A DNA stretch of 64,000 nt from Chitinophaga filiformis (GCF_023100805.1 NZ_CP095855.1:3389001-3453000); one strand, 5' to 3'. Counted from the first letter of the stretch, positions 1 to 7,039 are shown. Notes: a model not told the origin generated them from the letters alone. Translations and numbers: made by a program.

Positions 1-36
1 TTAATCAGAAATCGTTAACCAGTAGCCTGAAATCAT

Positions 37-363
37 ATGAAGAACCGTATGCTTATGCCTACCAAAGGTGGCATTCAGAAGATGATCAAAAGCAATGAGA
101 TCATCTATATCAAAGTACACCTTACGAACAGCATTATTAAGTTTTCCGATGGCCATTCACTGGTAATACCGCTTAGCCTGAGACAGTTTGAAGCACGCCT
201 TCCGCCTGAATTATTTTGCCGGACCCATAGGAATTATATCGTTTGCCTTGATCACGTTATAAGCGTAGCCGAAAATCATATTACCCTCACAGGTGAGAAA
301 GAGGGCATTCCGCTGAGTGAAAACTATAAAAAGGAGTTTTATAGTCATTTTATTGTGTTTTAA
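37..363 (+). CDS. Stand-alone LytTR-domain DNA-binding protein (cassette 1)
   Basis: About 108 aa, consisting almost entirely of a LytTR domain: an N-terminal beta strand (NEIIYIKVH), a middle segment with LSLRQFEARLPPELFCRTHRNYIV, typical of LytTR proteins, and a C-terminal LSENYKKEFYSHF. There is no receiver or membrane domain. The start is uncertain: ATG codons at 37, 49, 55 and 82 are in frame. The paralog at 3131-3451 aligns from about residue 5, so 37 or 49 is favoured. Repeats with a 21-bp period follow right after the stop, and LytTR proteins bind paired direct repeats two helical turns apart. I infer that it regulates the gene at 578. LytTR membership is confident; the target is inference. 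Confidence 0.85.
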   Translation: MKNRMLMPTKGGIQKMIKSNEIIYIKVHLTNSIIKFSDGHSLVIPLSLRQFEARLPPELFCRTHRNYIVCLDHVISVAENHITLTGEKEGIPLSENYKKEFYSHFIVF

Positions 364-368
364 AGACA

Positions 369-422
369 GCTCTTATGAGGCGTTTTTCGGCTCTTATGAG
401 CCAATTTCCGGCTCTCGTATAG
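369..422 (+). promoter_or_regulatory. Direct repeats with 21-bp period (putative LytTR operator, cassette 1)
   Basis: GCTCTTATGAG occurs at 369-379 and again at 390-400. A diverged third copy, GCTCTCGTATAG, lies at 411-422. The spacing is exactly 21 bp each time, about two helical turns. The block sits between the LytTR gene stop (363) and the leader of the 578 gene. Known LytTR sites (for example those of AgrA and AlgR) are pairs of direct repeats with two-turn spacing. That this is the binding site of the adjacent LytTR protein is inference. Confidence 0.6.
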
Positions 423-471
423 TTTTTTTTGAGGTCCTTTAAAATCCTGCCTAACATTGTGTCATGAAATC

Positions 472-539
472 ACAACCAAAGGGGCTGCACCCGCAATAGG
501 AGAGAGGTGCCTCCTGTTACACCCGGTGATTGTGGTTGT
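472..539 (+). promoter_or_regulatory. Structured leader with mutually exclusive helices (cassette 1)
   Basis: GCACC (487-491) can pair with GGTGC (506-510), and AGGAG (498-502) can pair with CTCCT (511-515). The two helices interleave, so they are most likely alternatives. An outer stem ACAACCA (472-478) with TGGTTGT (533-539) can enclose them. The core AGGAGAGAGGTGCCTCCT is identical in cassette 2, while the outer stem differs in sequence but still pairs. It lies about 40-65 nt before the start codon at 578, in the probable 5' UTR. Confidence 0.5.
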
Positions 540-577
540 AGTAAAATTGATTTTTTAATCCTCAAAATTTAGAGACT

Positions 578-1135
578 ATGGCACAAATAAAACAAAATAA
601 AATGATGGAGGGGACGTCTGGTACTATCGGGAACGTAACCTTTAGCGTAAGAAAAGGTAAAACAGTTTCAGGCCCCAGGCGTGGCCCTAGTAAGAAGCCG
701 CCGACCGAGAATCAGGTGGCGGTTCAAATAAAATTTGAACGGTTTCTGGCGTACGCTCAGGAGGCGATGTCTGATCCTATAAAGAAGCTGCTGTATGCAG
801 ACGCTGCGAAAGGCGGACAAACGGCATATAATGCAGCCTTTCAGGATGCAGCCAGGCCGCCCAGGATCCTGGAGATTAATACAAGTCAGTACAATGGACT
901 CGTAGGCGATGTGATCAAATTGCTGGTGAAGGATGTTGTTACTGTCGAATCTGTAAAGGTGAGGATACTGTCTGCGGCAGGGGCGGAGCTGGAACGGGGA
1001 AATGCAGTTGTTGGTAAAGGCAATTTCTGGAACTATACGGCCACTGCTGCAAATGCTGCATTGCCTGGTACACGTATCCTGGTTACAGCAACTGATCTGC
1101 CAGGTAATATTACCAATGCGGAGGAAGTAGTCTAG
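578..1135 (+). CDS. Uncharacterised two-domain protein (cassette 1 target)
   Basis: 185 aa, no signal peptide, no membrane segment. The N-terminal half (about 1-95) is basic, with GTSGTIGNVTFSVRKGKTV, a run of Gly/Pro/Lys residues, then KPPTENQ and a helical segment ending KGGQTAYNAAFQDA. The C-terminal half (about 96-185) looks like a small beta-sandwich, with VTVESVKVRILSAAG, FWNYTATAANA and ILVTATDLPGN. The paralog at 3662-4231 matches over its whole length; 2447-2740 matches only the first half and 4295-4648 only the second. The N-terminal pattern faintly recalls DUF6266-type proteins of Bacteroidota, but I cannot confirm this. Function unknown. ATG 578 follows the structured leader and opens with MAQIKQNK, matching MAYVKRS of the paralog. 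Confidence 0.85.
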   Translation: MAQIKQNKMMEGTSGTIGNVTFSVRKGKTVSGPRRGPSKKPPTENQVAVQIKFERFLAYAQEAMSDPIKKLLYADAAKGGQTAYNAAFQDAARPPRILEINTSQYNGLVGDVIKLLVKDVVTVESVKVRILSAAGAELERGNAVVGKGNFWNYTATAANAALPGTRILVTATDLPGNITNAEEVV

Positions 1136-2446
1136 TATTATGCGATGGAGTAAGTTCAGGTGCTGTAAATAGCATAACATCTATGAATGAAAGCTATATA
1201 GCAGTTCAATGAATAGATAACCGGAAAGGCTACCTCCTGTGCATAAATAGGAACACAGAGAGCCGGTGTGTTGCCGGCTCTCTTTACTTACTAAGGCTCC
1301 ATTCGTTTCTCTTATTCTGAAGGTAACGGTAACGGCGGTGGGGTTGATGGCGTAGTAAAACGGGCGTACATAGAAAAAGATTGGCTTCTCTGGAAAAATA
1401 CTGGAGCACTTAGACAACTTCGCAATCATTTGAATGATTAAATCGTTCAGGCTTTGCTGAAGGCATGCCACACATCTAAGTAGCATCTATACACTGATAT
1501 GAGTATGCAGTGAGTAGATGTATGATGATCAGCCGAGAACGGGCGCAGGCCAACATGTAGTCTCGTTTTACTGTCAGGAGAGATATCTGTTCAACACAAA
1601 ACTTATCTATCTTTCACCGGTAAACGATTTAATATATATTATTGAGAAGTCGTATTTTTTTCAAAAATATATTCGCGATTTGATTAATGATATTGACAAA
1701 CTTCCTAAATTGCTTTTTATTATAATTTTTATAACATGAATATCAAAATGAAAATTATGTATATAAAACATCTTTTAAACAAGCTGTTGGCCGATCTGGT
1801 CGACATGCCTGATCTCTCAGGTTCAGCCTCAATCAAGGCTCTTCTTAGCACCCGTTCTTCTCTGTTAGCCTCACTACACCGACTATCCCTACTATCCCTA
1901 CCTGTCCTACTATAATTCTCCAGGACGTTGCCCCACCTCCCATAACTTTATAACGAATTCTTAGTATAAAATAATTCAACGCATGTACGTATGTGCGCAA
2001 AGATTTTTGCGTCTGCTTACTTGCCTTGAACTTGTAATTACTTTTTAACCAGTTTAATAACATGATGATGTTAAGTCATCTCGCATTCCTCATTGACAAG
2101 GAAATTCCAAAGCAATCGAGGACATTGACGGTTCTCAATCTGACATTTATCAGGCAGGTAATGTTTGGAAGATTCTTCATGTTGGAGTTCCTGGATCGGC
2201 AAGTCTTATCAATGTCCACGAATTCAGTCAGCAGAGAAATTGTCAATATATCTGTAGCGTCCAGCGGGTATAGCGGCGTTCTAATGCTGCACAAATTAAT
2301 ACAGTGGCTGCCGAAACATAATGTACAACAAATCAACATTCCTTGGACGCTGTTTCCGCTTCCTCGGGAGCCGCCTGTAGTGCGTTGTAGCACTCTATGG
2401 GTACCAGCAAATTTAATTGTCTCGCATTCTGACAAAACATTTACTT
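1136..2446. other. 1.3-kb stretch without a convincing intact gene
   Basis: After the 578 gene there is a terminator-like hairpin at 1258-1285, then AT-rich sequence. An open stretch of about 50 codons on + (about 1292-1444, reading GSIRFSYSEGNGNGGG and ending LRQLRNHLND) has no start codon and may be a gene remnant. From about 2089 to 2430 several frames are open on both strands. One + frame reads QAGNVWKILHVGVPGSASLI and is interrupted by stops, which looks like a decayed gene. I could not identify either remnant. Confidence 0.4.
1258..1285 (+). terminator. Intrinsic terminator after the 578 gene
   Basis: A 9-bp perfect stem, GAGAGCCGG (1258-1266) with CCGGCTCTC (1274-1282), has a 7-nt loop and is followed by TTTACTT. 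It lies about 120 nt after the stop of the 578 gene. Confidence 0.6.
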
Positions 2447-2740
2447 ATGGCAAAAACAAGAAACGTTTTATTGACCGGTTTTAAGGTTAGTAAAGCAATA
2501 TCAGAAAAGGGATTTATAGTTAAAACGAGGCGAGGAAAGACCTTTCTGACTAAATATCCTGATATGAGCAATGTGGTTCCATCCGCATCTCAGCTAAAGG
2601 AAAAGTCCAAATTTGCAGCAGCTGTAGCATACGCCAGGGAGATTGTTAATGATCCGGTGCGGAAAGCAACTTATAAGGCGCGACCTGGAAGCACGGTCTA
2701 TCACAGTGCAATTAAGGATTATCTGGAACGGAGATCATAA
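2447..2740 (+). CDS. Half-length paralog: N-terminal domain only
   Basis: 97 aa from ATG 2447 (MAKTRNVLLTGF). An in-frame upstream start at 2417 is less likely because MAKTR resembles the MAxxK starts of the family. The protein matches the N-terminal half of the 578 and 3662 proteins: GFIVKTRRGKTFLTKYP corresponds to VTFSVRKGKTVSGPRRGP, SASQLKEKSKFAAAVAYARE to TENQVAVQIKFERFLAYAQE, and VNDPVRKATYKA to MSDPIKKLLYAD. It ends where the C-terminal beta domain would begin. No LytTR gene or repeat leader precedes it. Function unknown; family assignment is by alignment by eye. Confidence 0.65.
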   Translation: MAKTRNVLLTGFKVSKAISEKGFIVKTRRGKTFLTKYPDMSNVVPSASQLKEKSKFAAAVAYAREIVNDPVRKATYKARPGSTVYHSAIKDYLERRS

Positions 2741-3130
2741 TGCAGCATAAACGCTCCGCTTCCGGGGGTTATATGCCCTTGCATTATCCCTCTTGTGTCC
2801 GACATCTTGTATGGGTTTGTTTGTGTAAAGTTCACTTTGCGTAGTAGGCATATTGATACCATGGGAAGAAAGTTTGTGTCAAAAATGATTCCTAAGGTGT
2901 TGGCTTAAATAAATTCATAACAGGCATATGCATAGAGGCCTGACGTAGCATACTTATTTAAAACAAAAAAATAAAGTCATGAAATATATAAACAATATCA
3001 GATCTGAAATGAAAATCATTGTTAGTTCAGTAACCAGTCAATATCGACTATGTGCCTTATCTGGCCTGCGTATAACTGCATTTTCAATCTTTTATTTTAT
3101 TCATTTTATAACGTTTAACCTAAAAAGCAT
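2741..3130. other. Intergenic, nothing convincing
   Basis: About 390 bp between the half-length paralog and the second LytTR gene. A 66-codon open frame from 2979 overlaps the next gene and has neither recognisable domains nor a credible ribosome-binding site. Probably the promoter region for the 3131 gene; no repeat or hairpin stands out. Confidence 0.4.
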
Positions 3131-3451
3131 ATGGAACAACCCTTCCTTATACTTACAAAAGAGACGACCCGGGAAATGATCGAATCAGCATCGATCGTTT
3201 ACGTGACCGTTTTAGATAAGTATATTCAGCTTAAGCTTACAGATAACCGCACCCGTAGGGTGAGAATCAGCCTCCGGCAATTTGAGAAACATCTTCCTCC
3301 CAATCTTTTTCTCCGCATACACAAAAGATATATCGTCTGCATTCGCCATGTCAGATTTGTTGATATGGATGTTACTATGAGGACCGGAGATAAATTGCCC
3401 ATTAGCAAGGAGTTTAAGGATGCATTTCTTAGTCATTTCATCATCTTGTAA
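3131..3451 (+). CDS. Stand-alone LytTR-domain DNA-binding protein (cassette 2)
   Basis: 106 aa, a LytTR domain with no receiver. SIVYVTVLDKYIQLKL, RVRISLRQFEKHLPPNLFLR and IHKRYIVCIRHV align with the cassette 1 protein (LSLRQFEARLPPELFCRTHRNYIV). The two differ clearly in the remaining sequence, including the part that would contact DNA. ATG 3131 is the only good start. Direct repeats with a 21-bp period follow 20 nt after the stop, with a sequence different from those of cassette 1. This suggests that each protein has diverged together with its own site. It probably controls the 3662 gene, by analogy with cassette 1. Confidence 0.85.
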   Translation: MEQPFLILTKETTREMIESASIVYVTVLDKYIQLKLTDNRTRRVRISLRQFEKHLPPNLFLRIHKRYIVCIRHVRFVDMDVTMRTGDKLPISKEFKDAFLSHFIIL

Positions 3452-3470
3452 TAAGTTCCTGAACCCGCGA

Positions 3471-3507
3471 TTTTGCGTCCTATGGACACGGTTTTGCGTC
3501 CTATGGA
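3471..3507 (+). promoter_or_regulatory. Direct repeats with 21-bp period (putative LytTR operator, cassette 2)
   Basis: TTTTGCGTCCTATGGA occurs at 3471-3486 and again at 3492-3507, a spacing of exactly 21 bp. Position relative to the LytTR stop and the structured leader is the same as in cassette 1, but the repeat sequence is unrelated. Likely the operator of the preceding LytTR protein (inference). Confidence 0.6.
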
Positions 3508-3552
3508 TACCGCCGGAAATGACCCGGATAATCGTCTTAATATTACGTCCGC

Positions 3553-3622
3553 AATCATGATCAACAGCGCTGCACCTAAGGCAGGAGAGAGGTGCCTCCT
3601 GTTTAACCTGGCGACTATGATT
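3553..3622 (+). promoter_or_regulatory. Structured leader with mutually exclusive helices (cassette 2)
   Basis: GCACC (3572-3576) pairs with GGTGC (3591-3595), and AGGAG (3583-3587) with CTCCT (3596-3600). The layout and the 18-nt core are the same as at 487-515. The outer arms AATCAT (3553-3558) and ATGATT (3617-3622) pair with each other but differ from those of cassette 1. The start codon of the next gene is at 3662. Confidence 0.5.
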
Positions 3623-3661
3623 TTGACCAAACACATTTTTTAATTGCTAAAACTTATCAAT

Positions 3662-4231
3662 ATGGCATATGTAAAAAGAAGCATTTTTTGGCAGGGAATA
3701 TCCGGCACCGTTGGAGATACATTGACCTTTCGTGTCAGGAAGGGCAGAACGTTTGTCTCCGTTAAACGCGGTCCCAGTACCAAGCCACCGACTGATGCCC
3801 AGCAGGAGGCTAACAAGCGATTTGTAATGGCGTCATTGTTTGCTCAGGATGCAATGAAGGATCCTGCAATCAAGGCGCTGTATCAGAAAGCCGCAAAAGG
3901 TGGTCAGACCGCATATAACGTAGCCGTGCGAGATGCAATGAGTCCGCCGGTCATTAGCTGGATAGATGTCGGTGGTTATAAAAGGACCCTTGGTGACATT
4001 ATTACTATCAAGGCAAGAGACGTTATTGCCCCAAGGTCTGTAACAGTGATCATCTTTTCACAGGCTGGCACAATCCTCGAACAGGGCGATGCTGTCATTA
4101 AGACAAATGATAGCCGTTTCTGGATTTATACGGTAACTACGGCCAACGCGATAATCAGCGGTAACCGTTTGGTCGTTACTGCGACGGATTTGCCTGGTAA
4201 TAAAGCCGAGCAGACATTCACAATTCCTTAA
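3662..4231 (+). CDS. Uncharacterised two-domain protein (cassette 2 target)
   Basis: 189 aa from ATG 3662; a TTG at 3644 in the same frame is less likely because MAYVKRS aligns with MAQIKQN of the 578 protein. It is a full-length paralog: GISGTVGDTLTFRVRKGRTF, then STKPPTDAQQEANKRF, DPAIKALYQKAAKGGQTAYN, then the beta-rich C-terminal half with ITIKARDVIAPRSVTVIIFS, FWIYTVTTANA and LVVTATDLPGNKA. No signal peptide and no catalytic motif. It follows the second LytTR gene and its leader in the same order as the first cassette. A terminator lies at 4247-4272. Function unknown. Confidence 0.85.
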   Translation: MAYVKRSIFWQGISGTVGDTLTFRVRKGRTFVSVKRGPSTKPPTDAQQEANKRFVMASLFAQDAMKDPAIKALYQKAAKGGQTAYNVAVRDAMSPPVISWIDVGGYKRTLGDIITIKARDVIAPRSVTVIIFSQAGTILEQGDAVIKTNDSRFWIYTVTTANAIISGNRLVVTATDLPGNKAEQTFTIP

Positions 4232-4246
4232 ATGCGTAAACGGTGT

Positions 4247-4272
4247 CCCGGTCGTTGACCGGGGCGCTTTTT
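4247..4272 (+). terminator. Intrinsic terminator after the 3662 gene
   Basis: Perfect 7-bp stem CCCGGTC (4247-4253) with GACCGGG (4257-4263), followed by GCGCTTTTTCT. It separates the full-length paralog from the C-terminal half paralog. Confidence 0.65.
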
Positions 4273-4294
4273 CTAACATTAAAACTTATTTATC

Positions 4295-4648
4295 ATGAAA
4301 ATTAGTAAGCATTTATCAATATCAGGTTCAAACATAGGAAGACGACTGCAACATGCTGAAGGAAAGCCTATTGACAAGCTTCCGGATATCAGGATGGTAA
4401 TCACTGACTACTACAGAGGAGCTATCAACGACGTGATCTATATGATTATAAGAAATGTTGATCATGTGATGGTCAGTATCTTATCAGCCGAGGGGATGGA
4501 AATTGAAACAGGGGCTGCGATGAATAGCAGTGGTGTTTGGAGCTACCGGACTGTCACTGCGAATCCTGCCTTTCCGGGTGGAAAGGTTGTTGTGAGAGCT
4601 GGGAATATACGCGGAGATCATGTGGAGATGGGAGTTGGGGTGTTTTGA
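4295..4648 (+). CDS. Half-length paralog: C-terminal beta domain only
   Basis: 117 aa. After a short unrelated N-terminus it matches the C-terminal half of the 578 protein: IRMVITDYYRGAINDVIYMI corresponds to ILEINTSQYNGLVGDVIKLL, DHVMVSILSAEGMEIETGAA to ESVKVRILSAAGAELERGNA, and VWSYRTVTANPAFPGGKVVV to FWNYTATAANAALPGTRILV. The basic N-terminal domain is absent. ATG 4295 follows a terminator and a short AT-rich gap, so it may have its own promoter or depend on readthrough. Together with 2447-2740 it shows that the two domains also exist apart. Function unknown. Confidence 0.7.
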   Translation: MKISKHLSISGSNIGRRLQHAEGKPIDKLPDIRMVITDYYRGAINDVIYMIIRNVDHVMVSILSAEGMEIETGAAMNSSGVWSYRTVTANPAFPGGKVVVRAGNIRGDHVEMGVGVF

Positions 4649-4671
4649 CGTTGGTATTCGATGGGTAGGAG

Positions 4672-4698
4672 ACGTCCGGGGAAGTTCCGGACGTTTTT
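4672..4698 (+). terminator. Intrinsic terminator after the 4295 gene
   Basis: Perfect 8-bp stem ACGTCCGG (4672-4679) with CCGGACGT (4687-4694), followed by TTTTG, 24 nt after the stop codon. Confidence 0.65.
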
Positions 4699-4822
4699 GA
4701 TGGTTAGAGTTCTTTGACATTTTGGTATTTATTAACGGGACGAATTTTTGTGTTTGTTTCTTTTCCCAATTTGCTGTCGAAATTTTTTTGATGTTGGCGG
4801 AATTGCTTCGAAGCCCATTTTT

Positions 4823-5190
4823 TTAAAGGTATTTACCAAGGTTCAACTCAACGTCGCTGTGTTGCTGTAGGCCTTTTCCCAGTAAAGCTTTTACCCTTTG
4901 TCTGCTACCTTCCCACTGCAAGGACTCAAAGAAGAGCGTTTGAGTTTCCATGATATGCTCATTTTTGGGAAGTGTAGCCCGTTCGTTCATGATAGATTTG
5001 ATGGCAACAATAGCAGGTTTGTCAAATGAGGCAATCCTCGCAGCCAGATTATCAACAAAGCTGTCCAGTTGCTCATCAGGAATGGCCCGGTTTATCCAGC
5101 CGTACAAAGCCGCCGTTTTCTGCATCGTAGTCATTGGCGCTTAATATAATTTCTAATGCCCTTGCCTTGCCGGTGAGCAGATGCAAAAGT
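4823..5190 (-). pseudogene. Enoyl-CoA hydratase/isomerase C-terminal fragment, frameshifted
   Basis: The minus strand reads GKARALEIILSANDYDAE and then, in another frame, TAALYGWINRAIPDEQLDSF, followed by DKPAIVAIKSIMNE. Together they form the C-terminal third of a crotonase-fold enoyl-CoA hydratase/isomerase. The break lies at about 5119-5126, where one extra A in a GAAAACGG run shifts the frame. Everything upstream of about HLLTGKARAL, including the active-site and CoA-binding part of the fold, is missing. The fragment sits downstream of the SDR gene, separated from it by a bidirectional terminator. It is a relic and not expected to function. Confidence 0.75.
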
Positions 5191-5218
5191 GGAATAATAA
5201 AAGCTACAAACAAAAAAC

Positions 5219-5256
5219 GTGGGTGTATCAAAAGTAAGATACACCCACTGTTTTTT
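5219..5256. terminator. Bidirectional terminator
   Basis: Perfect 11-bp stem GTGGGTGTATC (5219-5229) with GATACACCCAC (5238-5248). TGTTTTTT follows on +, and a T run follows on - as well. It lies 94 nt downstream of the SDR gene stop on the minus strand. Confidence 0.7.
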
Positions 5257-5349
5257 CGGATATCTATCGGAGACTTGTGGTCGTTTACGCGACCCTCAGG
5301 GCGTGATTTTATTTTTGAGACATCCTCGTTTCCATTAAATGTATTTGTC

Positions 5350-6210
5350 TTATAATAATTCACCCATTCCGAACACAGTTAATCCTTTGGCAAATTGTTC
5401 GGCGATGGCCTGGTTGGCGGCTTCAATGTATTGGCCGGTGATGGGGTCAACCACGGTACGTAATGGCCGGGCGCCGTTAGGCGTGTCGATAAGTTTTACA
5501 ATGGCGTCGGCAACATCCTGCGGGTTTGGATTTTTAGCCTGCATCTCTCCGCCCAACGCTGCTATCATTTTGTTGGGTATATGGGCAATGGCACTGTATC
5601 CTTCAGACACACCCTGATCAGATGCTGGGTTATTCTTTTGCTGCATCTCGGTGGGGAAAGCACCCGGCTCCACAATGGCCACATCAATGCCTAGACGTTT
5701 TACCTCGTAATGCAGGCCCTCACTTATTCCTTCCAGCGCAAATTTCGAGGCCGCATAAATAGTAGCGAACGGGAACGATACCCGCCCAAAGCCACTGCTC
5801 ACGTTAATGATCAGTCCTTCGGCCTGTTTACGCATTGCGGGCAACACTTGTTTGACCAGTCGCCAGGGGGCATAAACATTGATATCAAAAGTGGTGTGCA
5901 CATCGGCCGTGGTAAAGCTTTCAGCCACACCAGTCATGCCGTAACCAGCGTTGTTCACCAGCACATCAATAGCGCCTTCTTTGGCGAGAATGGTTTCAAC
6001 GGCCTGCTTGACGCTCTCGTCGTCGGTCAGCGTAACGTCCAAAACTTTCACGTTCTCCACGGCTGAAAGGGCATGGGCTTTATCGGCGTTACGACCCTTG
6101 GTATCGCGCATTGTAGCATACACCTGGTGCCCTAAGGCGGCCACGGTATGAGCGGTAAGCCAGCCAAAACCACTATTTGTTCCGGTTATCAATACAATCT
6201 TTTTGCTCAT
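5350..6210 (-). CDS. Short-chain dehydrogenase/reductase (classical SDR)
   Basis: 286 aa from ATG 6210 (MSKKIVLITG); an in-frame upstream start at 6273 would overlap the palindromic site at 6266-6281 and is less likely. The N-terminal cofactor motif is TGTNSGFG, then NNAGYGM in the middle, the catalytic Ser in INVSSGFGRVS and YAASK carrying the active Tyr and Lys. Such enzymes are NAD(P)H-dependent oxidoreductases; the substrate cannot be told. The next gene upstream on the same strand is a Crp/Fnr-type regulator 78 nt away, and the same palindrome occurs before both genes. I infer that the regulator controls this gene. Confidence 0.9.
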   Translation of the reverse strand: MSKKIVLITGTNSGFGWLTAHTVAALGHQVYATMRDTKGRNADKAHALSAVENVKVLDVTLTDDESVKQAVETILAKEGAIDVLVNNAGYGMTGVAESFTTADVHTTFDINVYAPWRLVKQVLPAMRKQAEGLIINVSSGFGRVSFPFATIYAASKFALEGISEGLHYEVKRLGIDVAIVEPGAFPTEMQQKNNPASDQGVSEGYSAIAHIPNKMIAALGGEMQAKNPNPQDVADAIVKLIDTPNGARPLRTVVDPITGQYIEAANQAIAEQFAKGLTVFGMGELL

Positions 6211-6265
6211 CTTTTTTAATTGTTTAAATGAATAAGCAAATGTTGAAAATGGCAACCAAAAAACA

Positions 6266-6281
6266 TTTACCATTTGGTAAA
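6266..6281. promoter_or_regulatory. Palindrome TTTACCATTTGGTAAA upstream of the SDR gene
   Basis: Inverted repeat TTTACCA-TT-TGGTAAA, lying 56 nt before the SDR start and just after the Crp-like gene. A near copy, TTATCATATGGTAA, lies at 6893-6906 upstream of the regulator itself. Probable binding site of that regulator or of a factor controlling both genes (inference). Confidence 0.5.
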
Positions 6282-6288
6282 AAGCGTA

Positions 6289-6861
6289 CTAACGGATGTT
6301 TCGGCGTATACGGCTTAGCGATTGCTGGGTAATGCCCAGGTAGGAAGCTACGTACGAAAGTGGGATGCGGTTGATGAGGTTAGGGAACGCTTTAATGAAC
6401 GACAGATAACGCGTGGTGGCATCTTCTGACACCAGCGGACTGCGTCGCTCCATGGCCAGCGTAAGGCACTTTTTTACCATATTGGCCTTCATCATATCCC
6501 AGCCCACAATGGTGTTGGATATTTCGTCCCAACCCTTTTTGTTAAAAACAAGCACCTTGCAGTCGGTAACGGCCTGTACATATTCGGACGCCGTGATCTG
6601 CGATTCGAACTTTTCATTATCGACTACAAAATTGCCTTCTTCCACAAAATAATTGGTGATCTCCTCACCCTTGTTGTTATAATAGCAGAAGCGGAACACG
6701 CCTTCCAATATGAACGCCACATAACGAGGCACCTTCCCGGCTTCCGACAGGTAGTCGTCTTTTCTGAATTCGAGCATTTCAACCTTGCTCAGCAAAAACT
6801 CGATCTGCTGTTTGTTCAGGTCACCAAATTGGAGGATAAGATTTATAAGCGCTTCCATCAC
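6289..6861 (-). CDS. Crp/Fnr-family transcriptional regulator
   Basis: 190 aa. Residues about 10-120 form a cyclic-nucleotide-binding-like beta barrel (YVAFILEGVFRFCYYNNKGE, EITNYFVEEGNFV), and the C-terminus carries a winged helix-turn-helix (IPLSYVASYLGITQQSLSRI). There is no cysteine cluster of the Fnr type. Proteins of this build in Bacteroidota often regulate a neighbouring reductase gene. It lies 78 nt upstream of the SDR gene on the same strand. The palindrome upstream of its start at 6893-6906 suggests autoregulation. Confidence 0.9.
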   Translation of the reverse strand: MMEALINLILQFGDLNKQQIEFLLSKVEMLEFRKDDYLSEAGKVPRYVAFILEGVFRFCYYNNKGEEITNYFVEEGNFVVDNEKFESQITASEYVQAVTDCKVLVFNKKGWDEISNTIVGWDMMKANMVKKCLTLAMERRSPLVSEDATTRYLSFIKAFPNLINRIPLSYVASYLGITQQSLSRIRRNIR

Positions 6862-6892
6862 TTAAAGATAATACAGAGCGCGGAGCATTCAG

Positions 6893-6906
6893 TTATCATA
6901 TGGTAA
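6893..6906. promoter_or_regulatory. Palindrome TTATCATATGGTAA upstream of the Crp-like gene
   Basis: TTATCA-TA-TGGTAA matches the site at 6266-6281 at 12 of 14 positions. It lies 31 nt upstream of the ATG of the Crp-like gene, where a regulator could act on its own promoter. Confidence 0.45.
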
Positions 6907-6933
6907 AAAATGAGGTACGGCAGATACAAGCGC

Positions 6934-7038
6934 TCAAAGCTGTGAGATCTTCAGGCGCTGGTCGTAGGAAGCCTCATCAAACGGTGTATCTCCATTACGG
7001 AACTGATCCGGTAGGGTTTGCTGTTTGCCATACTGGAA
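6934..7038 (-). pseudogene. Unidentified C-terminal coding remnant
   Basis: On the minus strand about 34 codons read FQYGKQQTLPDQFRNGDTPF and then DEASYDQRLKISQL before a TGA at 6934-6936. The composition looks coding, but there is no start codon and the reading opens directly after the DoxX-like gene. It may be the tail of a lost gene. No family recognised. Confidence 0.25.
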
Positions 7039-7039
7039 G

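Noticed and set aside
487..515. H-type pseudoknot from GCACC/GGTGC and AGGAG/CTCCT
   Set aside because: The last two segments abut without a loop to cross the first stem, so both helices probably cannot form together. Treated as alternative helices instead.
2062..2484. 140-codon open frame on + and 119-codon frame on -
   Set aside because: No domain, no good ribosome-binding site, both strands open at once, and the + frame overlaps the start of the half-length paralog. At most a decayed gene.
2979..3179. 66-codon open frame before LytTR gene 2
   Set aside because: Overlaps the real gene and has no recognisable features.
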